Shown piece after piece: positions 29,394 through 38,012 of a stretch of 52,918 bases of DNA (its first letter is position 1; every line of letters starts with the position of its first letter). The notes beneath the pieces were generated by a model. It was not told where the DNA came from and made no database searches. It worked only from the letters and a program-made list of their open reading frames with translations. The stretch comes from Sedimentisphaerales bacterium. Lineage in GTDB: Bacteria; Planctomycetota; Phycisphaerae; Sedimentisphaerales; Anaerobacaceae. Location of the stretch: the NCBI GenBank assembly GCA_028277585.1, contig JANQFY010000002.1, positions 1 through 52,918 of the forward strand, written 5' to 3'. Made by a program: the position numbers and the translations under genes.

Positions 29394-29933
29394 TCAGTCG
29401 GCACCGGCTAAGAACTCCCTCTCGGCCTGCTCCCATGCCGCGCCCACCCGCTCCTGGTCCATCTCGGCGAATGTCTTGTGGTGAGTTGTTGATGAAGAAG
29501 AAAGGGGGGCCTTCCCCTTCTTTCCCTTCTTTTCATTCTTCTCATTATTGTTAGTGGCCGTTCGATGGCCCCTCGATCGCCCCTCGTTGGCCCTCTGTTC
29601 GTCGCTCGATGGCCCTTCGCTGGCGGTCTCGACGTTGATGTCGTAGATCTCGTCGGTCAGGAGTGTGGCGATGGTGCCTTTGGAGGTTGCCTTGAAGTCG
29701 GCCAAGCCGTAGCGCTTCAGGCGGGTCATCGCGCAACGGTACTGTTTCCGCGTCAGGCCGCACGAGGCGTAATCGCCGATCAGCGCCTGGCGCAGCTCCA
29801 GGTCGTAGACGCTGAAGGTGCCCGTTCGGCGGGCGCGCAGGGCGATCAACGTCAGCAGGGCGAAGGCGTTGGGGTCCAGGAGCAGTTCGAAGGACGAGCC
29901 GCTGCGGCCCAGCATGAGGTATCCATGGTTCAT
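29394..29933 (-). CDS. Winged-helix, replication-protein-like gene, orphan
   Basis: A 179-residue protein. The N-terminal 100 residues (FELLLDPNAFALLTLIALRA, CGLTRKQYRCAMTRLKRYGL, KGTIATLLTDEIYDIN) look like the winged-helix DNA-binding part of phage or plasmid replication proteins. A low-complexity Asn/Lys/Glu linker (ATNNNEKNEKKGKKGKAPL) and a short C-terminal helix with conserved acidic residues follow, as in helicase-loader-like tails. GGAAGGAG before ATG 29933 and an excellent promoter upstream support expression. Not assigned to a named family; a decayed second copy is at 869-1000. Confidence 0.6.
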   Translation of the reverse strand: MNHGYLMLGRSGSSFELLLDPNAFALLTLIALRARRTGTFSVYDLELRQALIGDYASCGLTRKQYRCAMTRLKRYGLADFKATSKGTIATLLTDEIYDINVETASEGPSSDEQRANEGRSRGHRTATNNNEKNEKKGKKGKAPLSSSSTTHHKTFAEMDQERVGAAWEQAEREFLAGAD

Positions 29934-29984
29934 TGTTGTGTCTCCTTCCTCAGATCATTCACGTTAGAACAGGATGGTGTACGA

Positions 29985-30013
29985 ATACTATACTAACTAG
30001 GAAGATATGTCAA
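29985..30013 (-). promoter_or_regulatory. Strong sigma-70 promoter for the winged-helix gene
   Basis: On the minus strand, TTGACA (30013-30008), a 17-nt spacer and TAGTAT (29990-29985). The -35 is a perfect consensus and spacing is ideal. It lies about 50 nt upstream of ATG 29933. Confidence 0.75.
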
Positions 30014-30318
30014 TAGTAAACAAAACGAATTGACGCCTGATGCGGGTTGTCCGGTATGACGGCGTCCGGCGATGGCGGTTTGCTTCCGATAATGGGTCGA
30101 GGGTGGACTTTCTGCGGCTTCCGGGCCGTGGATAGAGGCAGACCGGCATGGTGGATTCCCAGCGTTTGGGTCGTGTTAGGGCGGTCTGGGCCCGTTCGCC
30201 CGGCCGGCGCGAGCCAAACACTTATGAAGCAGCCCACGGGGCGGGTCGATGGATCGGGAGGGCATCGTTACCGTAGGCACACGCCGGGTCTGGACCGGCG
30301 TTCACAATGATGGGGGTT
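30014..30318. other. Leader region upstream of the receptor-kinase operon
   Basis: GC-rich, no gene. It should contain the promoter of the plus-strand operon, and possibly a structured leader (CGGTCTGGGCCCGTTCGCCC region), but I can define neither. A partial resemblance to a B12-box (AGAGGCAGACCGGC, 30134-30147) is not supported by other cobalamin-riboswitch elements. Confidence 0.3.
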
Positions 30319-32457
30319 ATGTCCGACTACCGAAACAATAAGTCTGTCGTCTCATCGGACGAATCGGACTCCGGCGCATCCGCGTGGCGCGTGCGCGCTG
30401 CGTATTGGCGTCGTAGCGGAATGACGCAGATCGGCGCCGCCCTGCGAACGGGCGTGGCGGCTGTCTTGATCCTGCTGATCGGATGGGGGGGAACCCTCTC
30501 TCTGGCGGATGATACGGCGGCGTCTGACGGGCAAGAGGCGCTGTACGATCTGTCGCTGGAAGAGTTGATGGACATCCCCGTCGATACGGTCTATGGCGCT
30601 TCGAAGCGGATGCAGAAGGCTTCGGAGGCGCCGTCGTCGGTGACTGTCGTCACGGCTGACGAAATCCGCAAGTACGGCTACCGCACAGTGGCCGAGGCGC
30701 TGCGCAGCGTTCCCGGCCTCTATATCAACTACGATCGGAGCTTCCACTATCTTGGGGTTCGCGGCTTCCGCTGGCCTGGCGATTTCAACGGCCGCATTCT
30801 CCTGCTCATCGACGGCCATCGTGTCAACGAGAATACCACCGACGCCCATGTCTTCGGAACCGAGTTCATCCTCGATGTCGATCTCATCGATCGCCTGGAG
30901 ATCATCCGCGGCCCGGGATCGTCCTTGTATGGCAGCAACGCGCTGCTGGCTGTCGTCAACGTCATCACCAAGACCGGTAAGGACATCGGAGGTCTCGAAG
31001 TCTCAGGGGCACTGGGGAGCTTCGACGCTACCAAGGGACGCGTCACCTACGGCGACACACTCGGCGACGATGTGGAGGTCCTCATTTCCGGAACGTCCTA
31101 CGACAGCGACGGCCCCGAGTTGTACATCCCCGAATTTGACGATCCCGCCACCAACAACGGCCTGGTGCGAAATGACGACGATCGCTTCGAGAGTCTGGTC
31201 GCCAATGTGCAATACGGCGACCTGTCGTTGCTGTTGCTCCACACCGAGAGAGAGAAGGGGATACCCCTGGCGCCGTGGAACACGGTCTTTGGCGATTCGC
31301 GGGCCCGCAGGTGGACCGAGGCCACGGTGGCGGCTTTGACCTATGCCCGAGACCTGTCTGAGACCTGGAGGTTTGAGTGTGGGACCTCCTATGGCCGCCT
31401 CGATTATGATGCGGATTGGCCGATCAATATCGGCGGGGTCGGCGATCCGCCGGATATCATCATAAGCCAGGCCCGGAAGCGCGGGCGCTGGTGGGAAGGT
31501 GACGTTCATGTTGTTGGTAAGCCGTTCGATCGCCATACGGTGACGGTTGGCGGCGAGTTCAGATGGAACCTGCGCCAGGACCAGAGCAACCGGGATCAGG
31601 TCGTCCGCCTCGATGACTCGCGAGACAGTCAGAACTGGGGCTTGTACGTCCAGGATGAGTTTGAGATCTTCGACGGGACAACGATCATCGGCGGATTGCG
31701 CTACGACGAATACGACACCTTCGGCGGAAGCACGAACCCTCGTCTGGCGCTGATCCAGGAGATCGATGAGGAAACGACGCTCAAGCTGCTTTGCGGCAGA
31801 GCGTTCCGCGCCCCCAATGCCGATGAGTTGTACTACCACGACGGGAACACCACGTCGAAGGCGGCGCAGGAGCTCGATCCCGAGACCATCGACACCTATG
31901 AGGTCGTGCTGGAGCGCGTCTTAACGCCTCACTGGCGCGGTACGGCCAGCGGTTTCTATTATCTCATGGACGATCTCATTGCGCAGGAGGTCGATCCCGC
32001 CGACGGTCTGGAGGTGTACCGGAACATTGATGAAGTGGAGGCTCACGGCCTGGAACTGGCCCTGGACGGACGTTGGGAGAGCGGTCTTCAGACCCGAGCG
32101 AGCTACTCCTATGTTGACGCGGAGAACGAGACCACCGGGGCGGCCCTGGTGAACTCGCCCCATCATCTGGCGAAGTTCAATCTCATCGTGCCCGTGGTGG
32201 AAGAGATCCTCTTCGCCGGCCTGGAGGTCCAATACAGCGGCGAATCGAAGACCCTGGACGACGACTACGCCGATGACTTCGTCCTGGCGAACCTGACCTT
32301 GACCTACACGAGTCCCTCCCGGCCGTTGGAGGTTTCCGTGGGGTTGTACAACCTCTTCGATGTTGAGTACGGCCATCCCGGCTTGTTCGAACACCGGCAG
32401 GATGTCATCGAGCAGGATGGACGGACGTTCAGAGTGAGTGTGACCTATCGCTTCTGA
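30319..32457 (+). CDS. TonB-dependent outer-membrane receptor 1
   Basis: About 712 residues. A signal segment (MTQIGAALRTGVAAVLILLI...) follows a long charged n-region. The mature protein opens with YDLSLEELMDIPVDTVYGASKR and the plug domain (SSVTVVTADEIRKYGYRTVAEALRSVPG; later RLEIIRGPGSSLYGSNALLAVVNVITK). A 22-stranded beta barrel follows, ending with the terminal aromatic VTYRF. The receptor would import or sense an extracellular ligand, powered by TonB. Start: ATG 30319 with GGGGG just upstream; ATG 30421 would give a more ordinary signal peptide. It is first gene of a long co-directional group. Confidence 0.88.
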   Translation: MSDYRNNKSVVSSDESDSGASAWRVRAAYWRRSGMTQIGAALRTGVAAVLILLIGWGGTLSLADDTAASDGQEALYDLSLEELMDIPVDTVYGASKRMQKASEAPSSVTVVTADEIRKYGYRTVAEALRSVPGLYINYDRSFHYLGVRGFRWPGDFNGRILLLIDGHRVNENTTDAHVFGTEFILDVDLIDRLEIIRGPGSSLYGSNALLAVVNVITKTGKDIGGLEVSGALGSFDATKGRVTYGDTLGDDVEVLISGTSYDSDGPELYIPEFDDPATNNGLVRNDDDRFESLVANVQYGDLSLLLLHTEREKGIPLAPWNTVFGDSRARRWTEATVAALTYARDLSETWRFECGTSYGRLDYDADWPINIGGVGDPPDIIISQARKRGRWWEGDVHVVGKPFDRHTVTVGGEFRWNLRQDQSNRDQVVRLDDSRDSQNWGLYVQDEFEIFDGTTIIGGLRYDEYDTFGGSTNPRLALIQEIDEETTLKLLCGRAFRAPNADELYYHDGNTTSKAAQELDPETIDTYEVVLERVLTPHWRGTASGFYYLMDDLIAQEVDPADGLEVYRNIDEVEAHGLELALDGRWESGLQTRASYSYVDAENETTGAALVNSPHHLAKFNLIVPVVEEILFAGLEVQYSGESKTLDDDYADDFVLANLTLTYTSPSRPLEVSVGLYNLFDVEYGHPGLFEHRQDVIEQDGRTFRVSVTYRF

Positions 32458-32958
32458 CGCGCGTTGTCGGAGTCGTCTTGCTCCGATAAGCCCGTAAGGC
32501 TTCAGACCCGCAATCCCCGCGGCGGAATCGGTTGCCGAGGCGCTTCTCCCAGGTCCTGGTTCGCTTGTTTCGGACTGGCCCCTCCTGGCGTCTTAACGGG
32601 CCCTTGTTCTCGGACGCAGCGATGGGTTTCGAAACGGACGTGCGGCCGGCGCATCCGGATCGATCCGGCGATCATTGGGCCACTTGGTCGTGGCAGTGCC
32701 CTCCTTATGGGACACGGTTCGGCCAGGCGGTCGAGGTACGTCGGGCAGGGGATTTGTTGGGCGTGATGCTGCGGCGGCGCGATGGTGCTCGGTCTCAGCG
32801 CGATCGGGAGCGTCCCATTCAGAGGATAGAGCGGACATTTGATGCGTAACAAGATATTGCTCTTTCAGCCCAGGAAAACGGCCGATACGTCAGAAACGCG
32901 CCTACATAGTGTCAGGACGTTGGTATTTGAGTCGGCCCACTATCTATTTGGGGGGGCT
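32458..32958. other. 500-bp gap between the two receptor genes
   Basis: I see no gene here. Short frames on both strands look incidental. The AT-richer end (32840-32958) may hold a second promoter and leads to GGGGGGG, the ribosome binding site of the next gene. The length suggests separate or attenuated transcription of the downstream genes. Confidence 0.35.
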
Positions 32959-35091
32959 ATGACAGCCCAACTGGACAATCAATTAGCAGGCGAGTCGGTT
33001 GGATCTGCCGAGCACGGGGGCAGAGCGCCGCGATGCGCGACCGGTCTCCCGGGCCAATGCGCAGAGATGCGGCGCGATCCTGGGCGGCGGGGTTTCATCA
33101 CGGTGCTGCGCCGGCTCCTTGCGATGGTGGGAATGGCCCTGGCCGTGCTTTCACGGGGCAGCGGCGCGCCTTGTGGGGCCGCGGAAGCCGAGGCCAACCC
33201 TGGCAACGAGGGTTACTTCGATTTGTCGTTGGAGCAATTGATGGATATCGAGGTCGTCTCCGCTGCACGTCAGCCGCAAGCAACGGGGGAGCTCTCTGTT
33301 CCGGTAACCGTCGTCACCGCCGAGGACATCCATTACGCCGGATGTACGAACGTGGCGGAAGCTCTCGATCTCGTGCCGGGCGTGGATTTGTTGCGTGCCG
33401 ACCGGAATCGCTATGTTCTGGGCGTTCGGGGCCTGCATCACTCGTTTGCCGATCGCACTCTGGTGCTGGTCAACGGGAGAAATGCCGGCAGTCCGATCTT
33501 CGGCGGTTGCGATTTCGCGCGCTTGCCTCTCTTTGTCGAGGACATCGAACGGATCGAGGTCGTACGAGGGCCCGGCGGGGCGGCCTGGGGCGCCAATGCC
33601 TTCAATGGGGTGGTCAATATCATCACCAAACGCCCCGAGCAAGTCCCAGGTGGATTCGCGTCCATGACCGTCAACGAATTCAGTGACCATTACGGTCAAC
33701 TGCGCTGGGCCGAGCAGCAAGGTCCCTGGAATTGGCGGCTTTCTACCGGGATCGATGGTCAGGAATCCTCCGAGGATGCCCTCGACACCGACAGATTCAC
33801 ATCCGACGACTTCCGACGCAACGTCCTGTTCGATGGAGAAGGTCAGTACAAGATCTCCGACTCGATGACCGCGGCGTTCGGCGCGGCCTATGCGGATGTT
33901 GAGAGAGGGTCCTTTGACTTCATCGGCGTGGGCAATGGCCAGGGCGACGAGCAGTTCGAGACGGCTCGACTCTTCGCCCGCCTGGAGAAACGGCATGAAG
34001 GCGGCGCGACGAGTCACCTGCAGTGGGCCGGCAACTTCGATAACGAAGAACGCCCGAGCATGTGGGACAGCCGCACCAGCGAGAATGATCTGGAGATGCA
34101 ACTGAGCCTCACGCCCGGACAGAATCATACCGTCTCTGTCGGGGGCAATGTTCGAGTTACGCGAATCAACACCGAACGTTCCGATCCGTCCGTACAACTG
34201 AACTACGCTGACGAACCCTTCGACGAGTATCGCGGGGGCGTCTTCCTGATCGACCGATGGCAGGCCACCAGTCGCTTGGCCCTGGAGGGTCAGTTGCGCG
34301 GGGACGCATCGTCCGAAGCGAACGAAGACTGGTCCGCTCGGCTCTCAGCCCTTTATGCGCTCGACGACGAGGAGCGCCATGTCGCCCGCGTGAGTTTCGC
34401 GCGAGCCTATCGGGAACCCTTGGCGGTGTTGAGGGAGATCGAGTACATCATCCCGCCGCCCGGCTTCGGCGTCAGTCTGCTCAAAGCCGAGGATCTATCG
34501 AATGAGGAGATCAAATCCTTCGAGCTGGGCTATACCTGGCAACTCGACAAGACGCTGCGTTTGGAACTCGATGGCTACTTCCAGCGCTACGAAGATCTGA
34601 TCGGTCGGTCAACCATCGCGCCGCTTCCAGCGGGGCAGAGAGTGTTCGCCAACATCGACGGCGCCGACGCACTCGGTGGTGAGGCCTGCCTGACATGGGA
34701 GCATGAAGCGGCGAAGGTCACCGCGTGGTATGCGTACAACGATTTCCAGCCGGACCAGCGCAATCAGAGCATTCGCGCTTTCGGGCCGGCCAAACACAAG
34801 TTGGGAATCAGTGGTCGACTGTTCCTGGAAGACGGGTGGACTGTCAACGCGGATTTCAAGGCGGTTGGGTCGACGCCCTTGTACGCCTCCAGCGCTACGC
34901 TCGGTGATATCGAGAGCTACAACGCGCTGGATCTGACTTTGAGCAAACGATTCCACGACGGCGCCGCTGAGTTGATGGTCGGCGTCGCTGACCTGTTGGA
35001 CGAAACGGGAGTGACGGTCAAGGAAGGCGGGGGCGTTGCCCATTCCACGCCGGGCCGAACCTTCTTCCTGCGAGCGCAATTCACGTTCTGA
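32959..35091 (+). CDS. TonB-dependent outer-membrane receptor 2
   Basis: About 710 residues. After a long n-region comes the hydrophobic signal FITVLRRLLAMVGMALAVLS, then the mature start YFDLSLEQLMDIEVVSAAR, which resembles receptor 1. The plug is complete (VPVTVVTAEDIHYAGCTNVAEALDLVPGVDLL; IERIEVVRGPGGAAWGANAFNGVVNIITK). The barrel ends in FFLRAQFTF. The start ATG 32959 follows GGGGGGG; a longer frame from 32839/32842 is less likely. It is 72 nt upstream of the YfiR-like gene. Ligand unknown; the barrel is only distantly like receptor 1, so different ligands are likely. Confidence 0.87.
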   Translation: MTAQLDNQLAGESVGSAEHGGRAPRCATGLPGQCAEMRRDPGRRGFITVLRRLLAMVGMALAVLSRGSGAPCGAAEAEANPGNEGYFDLSLEQLMDIEVVSAARQPQATGELSVPVTVVTAEDIHYAGCTNVAEALDLVPGVDLLRADRNRYVLGVRGLHHSFADRTLVLVNGRNAGSPIFGGCDFARLPLFVEDIERIEVVRGPGGAAWGANAFNGVVNIITKRPEQVPGGFASMTVNEFSDHYGQLRWAEQQGPWNWRLSTGIDGQESSEDALDTDRFTSDDFRRNVLFDGEGQYKISDSMTAAFGAAYADVERGSFDFIGVGNGQGDEQFETARLFARLEKRHEGGATSHLQWAGNFDNEERPSMWDSRTSENDLEMQLSLTPGQNHTVSVGGNVRVTRINTERSDPSVQLNYADEPFDEYRGGVFLIDRWQATSRLALEGQLRGDASSEANEDWSARLSALYALDDEERHVARVSFARAYREPLAVLREIEYIIPPPGFGVSLLKAEDLSNEEIKSFELGYTWQLDKTLRLELDGYFQRYEDLIGRSTIAPLPAGQRVFANIDGADALGGEACLTWEHEAAKVTAWYAYNDFQPDQRNQSIRAFGPAKHKLGISGRLFLEDGWTVNADFKAVGSTPLYASSATLGDIESYNALDLTLSKRFHDGAAELMVGVADLLDETGVTVKEGGGVAHSTPGRTFFLRAQFTF

Positions 35092-35163
35092 TTGAGGTGG
35101 ACATGACAGAGACATCAAGAAAGGGAAAACCAGAGTTCGGAAGGGACGGCGGGTAAACGCACG

Positions 35164-35829
35164 ATGCGGATGCTTCGTCCCATTCTGGCTTGGTTCGCCG
35201 CGCTGCTGATTGTGCTGGGCGCTTCGGTCGCGGTCTGGGCGGACTCTGCGCCGAATCGGGAGTATCAAATCAAGGCGGCGTTTCTCTACAACTTCCTGAT
35301 GTTCGTCAATGGGCCGCGCCTCGATCGAGCATCGGCAGGTGAAGAGACCTTCGATCCGAACGAGCCGATCGTGGTCGGCATCCTCGGGACCGATCCCTTC
35401 GGCGAGGCCTTCGAACCGCTCAAGGAGAAGCGAATCAGGGATCGCCGCGTGGTGGTCAAGCGGTTCAAAGGGCTTGGCGAGTTCGCCGATCCCAATGGAG
35501 TCATCCCGGCGCGGCATCCTCAGCATGACGTGGTCACGACGTGCCATGTGCTCTTCATCTGCGCGTCCGAGCGGCCGTATCTGCATCGGTTGCTCGATCC
35601 GATTCGCGCCGCCCAGATCCTGACGGTCGCTGATAGGCCGGGCTTCCTGGAGGCCGGAGGGATGATCAACTTCGTCGTCGAAAAGAAGAAAGTGAGGTTC
35701 GAGATCAACACGGCGGCCGCCGAGCGGGCGAGATTTCAGGTTCGGTCTCGGTTGCTCCGGCTCGCGCGGCGTATCGTACGGTATGGTCCGTCTAAGACAC
35801 AACGCAACGAGGATAAGACCGAGGAATGA
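35164..35829 (+). CDS. YfiR/DUF4154-family periplasmic protein
   Basis: A 221-residue secreted protein. Signal peptide about 1-26 (PILAWFAALLIVLGASVAVWA). The family hallmarks are EYQIKAAFLYNFLMFVNGP, VVGILGTDPFG, CHVLFICASE and GGMINFVVEKKKVRFEINTAAAERARFQVRSRLLRLAR. In Pseudomonas, YfiR binds the periplasmic domain of the membrane signalling protein YfiN and holds it inactive. Here the next gene, overlapping by ATGA, is a membrane sensor kinase with a YfiN-like N-terminal layout, so an analogous partnership is inferred. Confidence 0.88.
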   Translation: MRMLRPILAWFAALLIVLGASVAVWADSAPNREYQIKAAFLYNFLMFVNGPRLDRASAGEETFDPNEPIVVGILGTDPFGEAFEPLKEKRIRDRRVVVKRFKGLGEFADPNGVIPARHPQHDVVTTCHVLFICASERPYLHRLLDPIRAAQILTVADRPGFLEAGGMINFVVEKKKVRFEINTAAAERARFQVRSRLLRLARRIVRYGPSKTQRNEDKTEE

Positions 35830-37979
35830 AACGCGGTAGACTGAAATTAGCGCTGGCCTCGTGGGTGCGTGCGTTGTCGCTCAAGCACAAGCTGGTGGCA
35901 ACGATCATGCTGGCATCCATCGGCGCCCTGTTCCTGGCGGGGAGCATCGTCACCGCCTGGCAGTGGACCAGTCTGCGCCGTGCGATGATCCTCAGTCTGT
36001 CCATGCACGCCGATGTGCTGGCCGACGGCTGCAAGGTCGCGATCACCTTCGAGGACCCGGCGGACGCCAATGAAGTGCTCCGCGCCGCCGAGGCGATCTC
36101 TTCGATCGCCGCCGTTTGTGTCTATACGCAAGACGGCGCTTCATTCGCCTCCTACAGCGCCGAGGGTGTGAACTTCACGGCCTCGGATCTGGAGGATCTG
36201 CCGGAAAGCCATGTCTTCGCCGGCAACTTCCTTACCGTGGTTCGTCCCGTCATCCTGGACGACGAGCGGATTGGAACGATCTGCGTGACCTCGAACCTGG
36301 ATCCGCTGTATGCGATGCTCAAGCAGAGCGTGGTTGTCACCTTGGCGGCCGTCCTGGTTGCGTCCCTGGCCGCCTATCTGGCCTCGTCGCGACTGCAAAG
36401 GATCATCTCGTCGCCGATCCTCTATCTGGCGGGTGTGGCGCATGTGGTCTCGGAGAAGAAGCAATACGACATCCGCGCCGAGCAACACGGTTCGGACGAA
36501 GCCGGTCTGCTCATCGAGTCCTTCAATGAAATGCTCGAGCAGATCCAGCAGCGGGATTCGGCCCTCGTCGCGGCCAACGAACAGTTGGAAGGCCGCGTGG
36601 AGGAACGCACCGCCGAACTGACCCGAATCAACGAGCGACTGACCCGCGAAGTGGCGTTTCGTCGCAAGACCGAGCAGGTCCTCAAACAGCGCACCGAGAA
36701 GATCGTTCACTATCAGAGGGCGCTGGTCGAACTGAGCAAGCACTCGCACGACGATCTGGAAAAGGCGATGAAGCGGATCACCCGGGAGGCCGCGCACACC
36801 TTATCCGTCGAGCGCGTCAGCCTCTGGCTTCTGGACGAGGAGGCCAATGAACTGGTCTGTCAGAATCTGTATAAGCAGACAGAGGATGTCTACGAGAACG
36901 GGCAGCGACTCAAGGCAACAGACTACCCGACCTACTTTCAGGCCGTGGAGGACAGCCGCATCATCGCAGCGGAGCGTGCTCGTGAAGATGCGGCCACGCG
37001 GGAGTTCCGGGATGCCTACCTCGAACCGCTGGGCATCATGTCCATGATGGATGTCGGGGTCCGAAGGCACGGCAAGCTGCTCGGCGTGCTCTGCTGCGAA
37101 CATGTCGAATCCGTTCGCGAGTGGACGCTGGAGGAGCAGGACTTTGCGAGTTCGCTGGCCGATCTGGTCGCTTTGCAGATCGAAGCCTACGAACGGCATA
37201 AGGCCGAGCGGGCGCTCGCACGCGTCAATGAGCACTTGGCGGAGACCGTTCGAGAATTGCGGCGCTCCAACAAGGAACTCCAGGATTTCGCCTATGTCGC
37301 CGCCCACGACCTGAAGGCGCCGTTGCGGGGCATCGGAACGCTGACGGACTGGATCACGGCCGACTATGGCGACCGCTTCGACGAGGAGGGACAAGAGCAA
37401 CTGTGTCTGCTCAAAGGACGCGTCTCACGCATGAGCGAACTGATCGACAGCATTCTCCACTACTCGGAGATCGGGCGAACCAGCAAATGCCTCGAGAGCG
37501 TCGATCTGAACGTATTGCTGCGCGACACTATCATTCAACTGGCCCCGCCGACGCACATTGAAATTGTCATCGACGGCAGTCTGCCCACGGTGATGTGCGA
37601 GAAGATCCGACTCGTCCAGGTCTTCCAGAACCTGATCAGCAACGCGATTCGGTATATGGACAAGGCGCAGGGGTGTATTCGGATCGGTCATCAGTCGGAT
37701 GACCAATTCTGGACCTTCTCGGTCGCCGACAACGGCCCCGGTATCAATGAGAAATACTTCGAGAAGATCTTCCAGATGTTCCAGACGCTGAACCGGCGTG
37801 ATGACGTCGAAAGCACCGGCATCGGGCTCTCGGTTGTCAAGAAGATCGTCGAGATGCGCGGTGGGACCGTCTGGGTCAATTCGAAGGTCGGAGAAGGAAC
37901 GACGTTCTTCTTCACATTGCCGCGACAGGAGGTCTCTGATCAGGTCGGCGCAGCGCCGTCTGTTTCGAGGGGCCGGTGA
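35826..37979 (+). CDS. Membrane histidine kinase 1 (CHASE8-like, HAMP, GAF)
   Basis: A 717-residue sensor kinase. TM1 about 22-46, periplasmic domain about 48-167 with CHASE8-like character (SMHADVLADGCKVAITFEDPADANEVLRA), TM2 about 168-188, HAMP 189-240, coiled coil, and GAF about 300-455. The HisKA domain has phospho-acceptor His494 in AAHDLKAPLRG, and the HATPase has NLISNAIRY, DNGPGI and STGIGLSVVKKIV. No receiver domain. Start overlaps yfiR stop (ATGA), indicating translational coupling. CHASE8-HAMP is the arrangement of YfiN, whose output is GGDEF; here a kinase replaces it. Confidence 0.9.
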   Translation: MKRGRLKLALASWVRALSLKHKLVATIMLASIGALFLAGSIVTAWQWTSLRRAMILSLSMHADVLADGCKVAITFEDPADANEVLRAAEAISSIAAVCVYTQDGASFASYSAEGVNFTASDLEDLPESHVFAGNFLTVVRPVILDDERIGTICVTSNLDPLYAMLKQSVVVTLAAVLVASLAAYLASSRLQRIISSPILYLAGVAHVVSEKKQYDIRAEQHGSDEAGLLIESFNEMLEQIQQRDSALVAANEQLEGRVEERTAELTRINERLTREVAFRRKTEQVLKQRTEKIVHYQRALVELSKHSHDDLEKAMKRITREAAHTLSVERVSLWLLDEEANELVCQNLYKQTEDVYENGQRLKATDYPTYFQAVEDSRIIAAERAREDAATREFRDAYLEPLGIMSMMDVGVRRHGKLLGVLCCEHVESVREWTLEEQDFASSLADLVALQIEAYERHKAERALARVNEHLAETVRELRRSNKELQDFAYVAAHDLKAPLRGIGTLTDWITADYGDRFDEEGQEQLCLLKGRVSRMSELIDSILHYSEIGRTSKCLESVDLNVLLRDTIIQLAPPTHIEIVIDGSLPTVMCEKIRLVQVFQNLISNAIRYMDKAQGCIRIGHQSDDQFWTFSVADNGPGINEKYFEKIFQMFQTLNRRDDVESTGIGLSVVKKIVEMRGGTVWVNSKVGEGTTFFFTLPRQEVSDQVGAAPSVSRGR

Positions 37980-38012
37980 TGCGTGTGAACACTGCCAGGA
38001 GGATGGCCAGGA

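Noticed and set aside
30040-30318. Possible cobalamin riboswitch upstream of TonB receptor 1
   Set aside because: Only a weak B12-box-like AGAGGCAGACCGGC is visible; the conserved GCCACTG and other core elements are missing, and the order is not satisfied.
32464-32852. Short frames on both strands in the gap between the two receptors
   Set aside because: No ribosome binding site, no domain features, and overlapping frames of similar length on both strands point to chance.
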